Shown here in pieces: positions 60,001 to 64,000 of a stretch of DNA of 64,000 nt. Location of the stretch: positions 8,486,729 through 8,550,728 of the forward strand of contig CM049314.1 of NCBI GenBank assembly GCA_026874595.1. Reading direction: 5' to 3'. A model generated the notes under the pieces. It was not told the origin of the DNA and made no database searches. It was given only the letters and a program-made list of their open reading frames with translations. Within the stretch, counting starts at the first letter, position 1. Every line of letters begins with the position of its first letter. Made by a program: the position numbers and the translations under genes. The stretch comes from Sipunculus nudus (taxonomy: Eukaryota > Annelida > Sipuncula > Golfingiida > Sipunculidae).

Positions 60001-62999
60001 ATTAAGGCAAATAATGACACCAAATTTCGTAATGACCTATGAAATGGTTCCTGAGAAATAAGCTCCTAAGTTTTTTTCCTGTAATTAGTTATTTAACATT
60101 GAAAAATATGTCAAAATCAACTATCTACAAACTTGACTGACATTTTGTTGATATTCATCAGCACTGAAGAAATCAGGTTCCTGTGTTGAATACTTTCTGA
60201 GATATTCGCATCATGAGGCCAAAATTGAAAAGCTGATAAAAATTCTTTAAAAATCAAAAATTGTAGGTGGCACCCCCAAACTTGTGCAGCACTTACAGAA
60301 CACCAGGGCCAAGGACTATAGCATATTTTATAACAACCAACCAGTGGTTCCTGAGAAATAAGCTTCTTAGTTTTTTCTATAATTTGCTCTGTAACGTTGA
60401 AAATACATCAAAGTCACCCATCTTTGAACTTGACATTTTTTTGTTAATATATATCTGCACTGAAGAAGTAAATTCCCATGGTGAATCCTTTTTGAGATAT
60501 CTAGCTCACAAGGTAAAAATTAACAGATGCCAGACAAACAGCCAATAGCCCATCAGCCCATATAGTCTGAGGGCTAAAAATGACCCTTCTGCGTTTACAC
60601 ATACCACATCCCGCTGCTGAGAGTGATGGAAAACTTATGAAAAGAAATAATATATGGACACAACATATTGATGAATGTATCCATCAAATCCTACAAAACA
60701 TGAAGCATTGATACCACTCCTTATTTTTCAAAAGACGATAAACATTTCCCACTTTAAATTATAAATCATACATATTTCTACAAAATATTTTTCAAATAAT
60801 AATAAATTCAGCATCCAAGGTGAGTCTTATGGCCAATGTATATGTTGGGTAAACATCCAGCAGAGGACACTGGCAAATGAAGCTGAAAAATCAACAGATT
60901 TCTTTAACACAACAACTCATCCTGGTTCCAAGGTTTAAAGAAACAGTCATCTAGAAAAGTATCTCTGGACAGCCATTAATATGAGCTAAAGACCATGTAG
61001 AAGTCATCAATGCCTACATATTTATTTACCTTTGTGTTTTTCAGAATGAGGGTATCGGCCTTGTTGTTTCTGATGAGGAACTGTAGATGGAGGCTGATGG
61101 TGATCTCTCCACTCAGGATGTCCAGGATGAGGGTGACTCGCTCCTGTACAGTCCTGTCTGACTGGCTCTATAGTACAGTACATGCTACAGTCACACAATA
61201 CTGCTGGTAATAAATATGGTTAACTGACATGAATACAGCTGTATGATGGAGTTAAATAATGTATAAAATTCTCCCTGTGGCTACCTCATTATTACAGGTA
61301 CACCTCTAGGACATTAGTCACCTCAGGTGAGATGTCTGAGGCCAATGATCTCTCTGATATGAGCACCTCTCATTTATACCCCAAAACCGGGATCTTCACA
61401 GAGCAGATAATCAGAACAGTCTTATTTATATCATGAAAATCTTTATAACTTTAAGAATATTATTACTACTGTTTCCTGCTTGCTAAATAAAAAAGAGCAG
61501 CCTCAAAACTGATATTTCTCAAAAATTTTCAATAAATAACATATGTACCATGCCAACACCTCTTACTACACTTGTTTCTTGTAATTTTTCATAATAAGTG
61601 ATTCAGTGGTAAATATTTTTATGTTTAATAGGAATATTACTCAAACAAAACAGCACCAAAAATCGCATGTTTTATTAATTACAGAGTGTGTTACTCATAC
61701 AGTATGTACTGACCAGTTCCTCCAGCTTCTTGCTTGCAGCAGCTGATGTCGCCGCAGCAGACTGCATGGCTTCATCTGTATCCATAGCACTAAAAGATAC
61801 ATACAAACCAGCTAATACATACCCAAATACGGAAAATCTATATGGGTCTACAGCATACTAACTGATGAAATAGATACCTTTAAAGCACAAGACAGAATCT
61901 TGTATATCTTAAAATATAAAGCATTTCATTAATTGCTGACTGACACAGTAAAAGTGCTAACCAGAAACAGAAATAAAAGCATGAATATTCATACCTAAAA
62001 GATTCATTGGCTATGATGATGAAAAACCATGTATTCATTTTTCTGATTCATGAGGCACACACAGAGTAAAGTATAAAAGTGAATACGCAAAAATATAACA
62101 AAAGATAATTGTATTACTGTTCAGAATTACCATAATACCAAAAGCCAAGTTATATTTATGTATGTATATGACTTAGTTAAATAGTGAAATGATAACACAG
62201 ATTTTGAGCAGGGACCAGTCTATGTCTTACCTCTCCTTAGGTTCCTTGTCTTCAGGCTTTTTCTCGTCCACTGGGGTAACCTGGATTGGTATGGGTGCGG
62301 TGGCTCTCAGAGCTGACTGAACACGCTGGAGAAACTGCTGGGTCGCACTTTCATAAAGATCAAAACCGATCTGGAAAGCCATGAGGGCCGACTCCTGGAA
62401 GAATCAAACAAGGAACTAAACATCATTTAGTGGCTCCCTTTAACTTATAAATTTCAAGAGCAAACAAGAAAATTCAATTACATTTTTCAATTAATATATC
62501 CTTTTTTATCCTTGCTTCATCCATCTAAAAAAATCAATTATCATAAACAATAGTTTTATAACTATTCATTTATTATGTCTCACATTATGAGTTCGTTTCC
62601 TTATATAATTAAATTTTTCTTGAATTGTAACAGACAATGGTGATAATTTCATTAAGTCATTCACAAACAGACCTACTCACCATTAACCGGGGTACAAAAA
62701 CAGAAAAATGTTTATACATGAACAGAAGTATAAACATGTGAACCAAGAACAGACAATGATGGCATACAGATATATTAAGTTAGTGACAGGTTCATACCAT
62801 ACAGCAACATCAATGGGATATGTCAAGTATGAATAAATATCTGGTTGGTACTAAATATCTTTCTTAAGATAGGTATTATAAACAGGACCACTTAAAATAA
62901 TTTGAATTTTGATACTGTTGTACTGCTTACCTCGCTCTCCTTCAGCAGCTTCTCCAGAATCTCAGCGACTGCTTGTGGATCATCCAGGAAGATGTAGCA
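29955..62999 (-). CDS. PSMD1: 26S proteasome regulatory subunit PSMD1 (Rpn2), internal part, 11 exons
   Basis: PSMD1/Rpn2 is the large non-ATPase scaffold of the proteasome 19S base; its PC (proteasome/cyclosome) repeats form a toroid that holds ubiquitin receptors and the lid. Joined on the minus strand, exons 62931-62999, 62231-62394, 61714-61789, 61030-61161, 59408-59496, 58450-58628, 58029-58102, 57576-57687, 57101-57177, 49770-49985 and 29955-30019 give 1253 bp (about 417 codons) with no stop, and every junction keeps frame at GT-AG sites. The product closely follows human PSMD1 from 'IFLDDPQAV' to '[10 protein letters not shown]', including the PC-repeat glycine/alanine signatures ([41 protein letters not shown]). 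The first ~200 residues must lie right of 64000. The C-terminal third (starting near human 'RTPEQCPSVV') was searched for to the left and not found. Intron sizes are very uneven: 0.3-1.8 kb in the right third, then 7.1 kb, 19.75 kb and at least 29.9 kb. Homology is from memory of the family. Confidence 0.97.
30020..34065. other. PSMD1 intron, no internal feature recognised
   Basis: AT-rich intronic DNA. A GC-richer block at 32880-33320 shows no recognisable coding potential or repeat ends. Confidence 0.6.
34066..36116 (+). mobile_element. Hairpin-ended repeat family A (ATGCCCCCGCC ends), ~11 tandem 180-bp units
   Basis: Left end: perfect hairpin GTGTCG-GAA-CGACAC (34069-34083), then ATGCCCCCGCC (34086-34096). 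Right end: hairpin TGCCCCGGCCAC-TTT-GTGGCGGGGGCA (36088-36114). Its distal arm contains GGCGGGGGCAT (36105-36115), the exact inverse of the left repeat. Between them lie about eleven direct units of ~180 bp. Typical unit landmarks are 'ttcaggagccgtaaaac', 'caaaagtaggtcaac', 'gcgaactcgatctgtaactg', 'ccaatatctgcaggcattgc' and 'gtccgtacatgtgtatttg'. Later units are more alike than the first. No ORF; non-autonomous, pearl/Helentron-like by architecture. Confidence 0.85.
36351..38284. repeat. 30-bp minisatellite, ~64 units, with higher-order structure
   Basis: Consensus unit TATGACTGGCCACTGGGGAA + AGGTGAATTG, tandem over 1.93 kb with few point variants (AGG for TGG, GGC for GAC, AAATG for AGGTG, ATAT for GTAT) and rare 1-bp indels. 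Variant order shows block duplication: 36841-36960 recurs at 37501-37620, and the TATTGACTGG variant at 37041 recurs at 37701. The offset is exactly 660 bp (22 units). A 6-unit block at 37861 recurs at 38041 (180 bp). Because 30 is divisible by three and the unit lacks stops in several frames, both strands carry very long spurious ORFs, up to 651 codons on minus. It lies in a PSMD1 intron. Confidence 0.97.
38285..39962. other. PSMD1 intron with degenerate tandem-unit relic
   Basis: 38.88-39.26 kb contains two diverged units with 'gagattcatgaaaatccat' and 'aatatgc(a/g)tggatttt'. It looks like the core of another pearl-like repeat without clear ends. The rest is plain AT-rich DNA. Confidence 0.45.
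39963..42032 (+). mobile_element. Hairpin-ended repeat family A, second copy, interrupted by family E
   Basis: Same orientation as the copy at 34066. Left hairpin GTGTCT-AAA-AGACAC (39966-39980) differs from the first copy by a compensatory pair. ATGCCCCCGCC follows at 39983-39993; the right hairpin TGCCCCGGCCAC-TTT-GTGGCGGGGGCA (42004-42030) is identical. The core has about two units before and five after a nested ~685 bp family E insertion (40345-41030). The core sequence resumes at 'ctgtacatgtgtatttgtc' after the insert. Confidence 0.85.
40345..41030 (+). mobile_element. Repeat family E, copy 1, nested in a family A element
   Basis: About 685 bp with two internal degenerate units. Each has 'gagaaataagctcctaag' or 'gagatataaacttctgagtg', then 'gtcacccatcttcgaacttgacc', then 'ggtgaatccttttagagatat'. 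A (GGAC/ACAG)n stretch at 40925-40982 follows, then a 3' hairpin TAGCCC (40998-41003) ... GGGCTA (41020-41025) and AAAAA. It splits a family A core unit, so it inserted later. The 5' hairpin seen in copy 2 is missing here, so this copy is 5' truncated. Confidence 0.75.
44684..44695. promoter_or_regulatory. Palindrome GGTCACGTGACC (E-box/CLEAR-like)
   Basis: Perfect 12-bp palindrome with central CACGTG, matching the GTCACGTGAC form bound by bHLH-Zip factors such as USF/TFEB in animals. It sits in a locally GC-richer 44.5-44.75 kb stretch. No promoter or gene start is seen beside it, so function is only a possibility. Confidence 0.3.
46655..46684 (+). other. Potential G-quadruplex motif
   Basis: GGGCGGGCGGGTGGG at 46655-46669, continuing TGGCGGGGGGATGGG to 46684. 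Four G3 runs with single-base loops fit the strict parallel G4 pattern. It is isolated in AT-rich intron, with the G strand opposite to the PSMD1 transcript. Confidence 0.7.
47430..48965. mobile_element. Candidate element bounded by TTTCTTCCGGAAGAAA palindromes
   Basis: The left border region (47425-47515) and right border region (48865-48960) are both dense in alternating TTCC/GGAA. Each contains the same perfect 16-bp palindrome TTTCTTCCGGAAGAAA (near 47492 and 48932) preceded by an inverted 'ggaagaaat'. AT-rich non-coding DNA lies between, including a LINE 3' tail. Reading the two as ends of one ~1.5 kb element is inferred from the pairing. Confidence 0.45.
48310..48372 (+). mobile_element. 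Fossil 3' tail of a CR1/L2-type LINE or its SINE
   Basis: 'ggcgctatataaata' followed by TATTATTATT microsatellite. This matches the tail logic of the full LINE at 52538-56127 ('ggcgctatacgaaataaata' then a short repeat). No coding part remains; a 3'-end fragment or SINE tail. Confidence 0.6.
49770..49985 (-). CDS. PSMD1: PSMD1 exon ([20 protein letters not shown]...)
   Basis: 216 bp, exactly 72 codons in phase 0, the longest exon visible. Reads [72 protein letters not shown]. Three PC-repeat helices; close to human throughout (human RRSGMYTVAMAYCGSG). Acceptor ttgtAG, donor GTaagt. Separated from its neighbours by introns of 7.1 kb and 19.75 kb. Confidence 0.98.
51621..51760. repeat. 70-bp tandem duplication
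   Basis: 51621-51690 and 51691-51760 share 'gttgcaaaagttgcaatcat' and flanks with a handful of substitutions. Confidence 0.85.
52538..56127 (+). mobile_element. CR1/L2-group non-LTR retrotransposon, 3.6 kb, antisense in a PSMD1 intron
   Basis: A LINE with a single long endonuclease-reverse transcriptase ORF, a short 5' leader (52538-52646) and a ~175 bp 3' UTR. The tail has the hallmark 'gtaaagcgc...ggcgctata' followed by a short ATAGTT-type microsatellite instead of poly(A), as in CR1/L2-like elements. Ends are set by a 6-bp direct repeat TATATG (52532-52537 and 56128-56133). They are also set by an empty-site argument: removing 52538-56133 rejoins a sequence resembling a second copy of the host repeat at 56404. 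No separate ORF1 is visible, so the copy is 5' truncated or of a one-ORF type. Only one nonsense change is seen, so it is young. The exact clade within the CR1/L2/Rex1 group cannot be fixed by eye. Confidence 0.9.
52647..55952 (+). pseudogene. LINE endonuclease-reverse transcriptase ORF with one in-frame stop
   Basis: Reads 997 codons, then TAG at 55638-55640, then 103 more sense codons in the same frame (about 1101 in all). An N-terminal basic stretch ([17 protein letters not shown], near 109-125) leads to an APE endonuclease, residues ~152-375, with NARS (161), TETWL (Glu188), GDLNIH (303-308) and SDHH (367-370). The RT domain (~600-870) has [18 protein letters not shown] (655-672), [13 protein letters not shown] (Asp728), SVPQGS (785-790) and YADD (817-820), so all catalytic acidic residues are present. 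The stop falls where related elements read LHWLPI (here [12 protein letters not shown]), consistent with one G-to-A change of a Trp codon. Coding is otherwise intact. The protein would act in cis in target-primed reverse transcription. Confidence 0.92.
56161..56931 (+). repeat. Internal ~90-bp duplicated block in repeat family D copy 2
   Basis: 56161-56250 and 56842-56931 share 'ttccttaatatct' and the later 'ggtaggagattttggggac' with scattered substitutions, spacing 681 bp. Degenerate internal repeats like this are also present in copy 1. Confidence 0.75.
57101..57177 (-). CDS. PSMD1: PSMD1 exon ([20 protein letters not shown]...)
   Basis: 77 bp; completes Gly, then [25 protein letters not shown]. 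Human: '[30 protein letters not shown]'. Acceptor gacAG, donor GTaagt at 57100-57099. The 3' terminal hairpin of a repeat ends at 57074, only about 25 bp into the intron after the donor. Confidence 0.97.
57576..57687 (-). CDS. PSMD1: PSMD1 exon ([20 protein letters not shown]...)
   Basis: 112 bp in phase 0, ending one base into Gly. Encodes [20 protein letters not shown] then [17 protein letters not shown](G), a canonical PC repeat with the GLGLAAMG turn. Differs from human mainly by Cys for Ser in HGGSLG. Acceptor tttcAG, donor GTcagt. Confidence 0.97.
58029..58102 (-). CDS. PSMD1: PSMD1 exon ([20 protein letters not shown]...)
   Basis: 74 bp; two bases complete Gly, then [24 protein letters not shown]. 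Human: '[25 protein letters not shown]'. PC-repeat segment. Acceptor ttatAG, donor GTgagt. Confidence 0.97.
58450..58628 (-). CDS. PSMD1: PSMD1 exon ([20 protein letters not shown]...)
   Basis: 179 bp; completes Arg, then 59 codons, ending with the first G of a Gly codon. Reads [59 protein letters not shown]. This is the start of the PC-repeat toroid and is nearly identical to human. Acceptor atgcAG, donor GTaagt. A minus-strand Met lies inside the exon, so a naive ORF would start too late and would run past the donor. Confidence 0.97.
58791..58975. repeat. 95-bp perfect tandem duplication in a PSMD1 intron
   Basis: 58791-58880 is repeated without change at 58886-58975 (landmarks 'aaatcaaacactatactata', 'ctaacagttggttggtaata'). 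No substitution was seen, so it is recent, or it is an assembly duplication. It lies upstream of the exon at 58450-58628, between it and 59408-59496. Confidence 0.95.
59408..59496 (-). CDS. PSMD1: PSMD1 exon ([20 protein letters not shown]...)
   Basis: 89 bp, phase 0 start, ends with two bases of a split Arg. Encodes [20 protein letters not shown] then CGTTSDQFL(R); human has '[35 protein letters not shown]'. Acceptor tttcAG, donor GTcagt. A hairpin-ended repeat starts about 70 bp upstream of the acceptor (59569). Confidence 0.96.
59569..60577 (+). mobile_element. Repeat family E, copy 2, in a PSMD1 intron
   Basis: Right two-thirds is homologous to the nested copy at 40.3-41.0 kb ('cctgagaaataagctcctaag', 'tcacccatctttgaacttgac', 'tggtgaatcc'). 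Left end has TCAGC-AGAA-GCTGA (59569-59582), then AGCCCTCAG (59587-59595). Right end hairpin has arms TAGCCCATCAG (60546-60556) and CTGAGGGCTA (60567-60576). CTGAGGGCT is the inverse of the left AGCCCTCAG. The left boundary is inferred from this symmetry. Confidence 0.65.
61030..61161 (-). CDS. PSMD1: PSMD1 exon ([19 protein letters not shown]...)
   Basis: 44 codons in phase 0: [19 protein letters not shown] then [20 protein letters not shown] and LKNTK. It aligns with human '[33 protein letters not shown]'. The acceptor (gccAG before TCA GAC AGG) was chosen because a nearby alternative AG four bases into the exon would break phase. Donor GTaaat. Confidence 0.95.
61714..61789 (-). CDS. PSMD1: PSMD1 exon (variable linker, [20 protein letters not shown]...)
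   Basis: 76 bp; its first base completes a split Ser codon and it ends in phase 0. Encodes (S)[19 protein letters not shown] then KKLEEL. This is the low-complexity linker corresponding to the human 'DSMETEEKTSSAF' area. Conservation is weak, so the call rests on phase, splice sites (ttttAG / GTcagt) and position between two strongly conserved exons. Confidence 0.88.
62231..62394 (-). CDS. PSMD1: PSMD1 exon ([20 protein letters not shown]...)
   Basis: 164 bp, starts in phase 0 and ends with two bases of a split Ser codon. Encodes [20 protein letters not shown] followed by [16 protein letters not shown] and a Lys/Glu-rich tail ([13 protein letters not shown]). It matches human '[20 protein letters not shown]'. 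The acidic/lysine-rich end is the variable linker before the PC-repeat domain and differs in length from human. Acceptor ttccAG, donor GTaaga. Confidence 0.95.
62931..62999 (-). CDS. PSMD1: PSMD1 exon ([20 protein letters not shown]...)
   Basis: 23 codons in phase 0, read on the minus strand as [19 protein letters not shown] then KESE. Matches human PSMD1 '[21 protein letters not shown]'. Acceptor atttcAG at 63001-63000; donor GTaagc at 62930-62929. A 51-bp minisatellite begins only about ten bases upstream of this exon, so its branch-point and pyrimidine region lie in or beside the array. This is the most 5' exon visible. Confidence 0.95.
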
Positions 63000-63008
63000 C
63001 TGAAATTA

Positions 63009-64000
63009 CAGGTACACTACAAAATGTGGCATCCTGGTATAACACTAATCAAATTCATACAGGTACACTACAAAATGTGGTATCCTGGTATAACACTTTT
63101 CATATACATACAGGTACACTGCAAAATGTGGTATCCTGGTATCACACTAGTCAAATACATGTGGGTACACTACAAAATGTGGTATCCTGGTATAACACTT
63201 ATCAAATACATACAGGTACACAGCAAAATGTGGCATCCTGGTATAACACTTATCAAATACATACAGGTACACTGCAAAATGTGGCATCCTGGTATAACAC
63301 TTATCAAATACATACAGGTACACTGCAAAATGTGGTATCCTGGTATAACACTTATCAAATACATACAGGTACACTGCAAAATGTGGTATCCTGGCATTAC
63401 ACTAATCAAATACATGCAGGTACACTACAAAATGTGGTATCCTGGTATAACACTAATGAAATACATACAGGTACACTACAAAATGTGGTATCCTGGTATA
63501 ACACTAATGAAATACATACAGGTACACTACAAAATGTGGTATCCTGGTATAACACTAATCAAATACAAACAGATACACTACAAAATGTGGTATCCTGGTA
63601 TAACACTAATCAAATACAAACAGATACACTACAAAATGTGGTATCCTGGTATTACACTAATCAAATACACACAGGTACACTACAAAATGTGGTCTCCTGG
63701 TATAACACTAATCAAATACATACAGGTACACTACAAAATGTGGTATCCTGGTATAACACTAATCAAATACAAACAGATACACTACAAAATGTGGTATCCT
63801 GGTATAACACTAATCAAATACAAACAGATACACTACAAAATGTGGTATCCTGGTATTACACTAATCAAATACATACAGGTACACTACAAAATGTGGTATC
63901 CTGGTATTACACTTATCAAATACATACAGGTACACTACAAAATGTGGTATCCTGGTATAACACTAATCAAATACATACAGGTACTCTACAAAATGTGGTA
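63009..64000. repeat. 51-bp minisatellite abutting a PSMD1 splice acceptor, open at the right edge
   Basis: About 19 units of 51 bp (landmarks 'caggtacactacaaaatgtg', 'gtatcctggtataacacta', 'atcaaatacata') run from 63009 to the end of the window and probably beyond. Variation is mostly point changes (aca/gca, tat/cat, gtaac/gatac). In the PSMD1 sense direction each unit contains 'ccacattttgtag' and 'gttataccag', both resembling 3' splice sites. Period 51 is divisible by three, so it makes repeating 17-residue spurious ORFs on the minus strand. Confidence 0.97.

Noticed and set aside
63147-63415. Minus-strand ORFs with a repeating 17-residue unit (YLYVFDKCYTR...)
   Set aside because: Translation of the 51-bp minisatellite in a PSMD1 intron, open in two frames; no start context or domain.
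1-64000. A nested serotonin receptor gene (HTR2B lies inside PSMD1 in vertebrates)
   Set aside because: No seven-transmembrane receptor coding segment was seen on either strand in the visible introns.

Overview
This is a 64 kb piece of AT-rich animal nuclear DNA. It holds one recognisable host gene, the minus-strand gene for the 26S proteasome regulatory subunit PSMD1 (Rpn2). Eleven consecutive internal exons can be read with GT-AG splice sites and consistent phases. The N-terminal exons lie beyond the right edge, and the C-terminal exons are not visible to the left of 29955. Spliced genes, huge introns and many short-hairpin repeats indicate a metazoan. The repeat types (a MITE of the 'ctgtgg...tttcgcgg' style, elements ending in ATGCCCCCGCC, pearl-like elements with tandem cores) point to a lophotrochozoan, most likely a bivalve mollusc. 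That placement is an inference.

Layout. At 1-29.9 kb there is intron (or 3' flank) with a fold-back repeat (125-320), a TIR element (408-1614), two hairpin-bounded elements (6.6-8.0 and 8.3-9.7 kb), a 1.07 kb TIR element (14.66-15.73 kb) and a 31-bp minisatellite (29.1 kb). At 29.95-30.02 kb is the most 3' PSMD1 exon seen. At 30-49.8 kb is a single 19.75 kb intron carrying two direct copies of one hairpin-ended element (34.07-36.12 and 39.96-42.03 kb, the second with another element nested in it). Between them lies a 1.9 kb 30-bp minisatellite. At 49.77-49.99 kb is the longest exon. At 50-57.1 kb is an intron containing a nearly intact CR1/L2-group LINE in antisense orientation, inserted into an older repeat. 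At 57.1-63.0 kb are nine closely spaced PSMD1 exons. At 63.0-64.0 kb a 51-bp minisatellite begins about ten bases upstream of a splice acceptor and runs off the window.

The most notable structure is a shared architecture in unrelated-sequence repeat families. Each has a short 5' hairpin, then a ~10-bp terminal inverted repeat, a degenerate tandem core (often followed by GGAC/ACAG-type microsatellite), and a 3' hairpin whose distal arm is the complement of the 5' inverted repeat. Between two copies of one family the 5' hairpin stem changes by a compensatory base pair. This fits non-autonomous Helentron/'pearl'-like elements, and the covariation suggests the DNA fold itself is maintained. No wholly new biological system with protein components was found.
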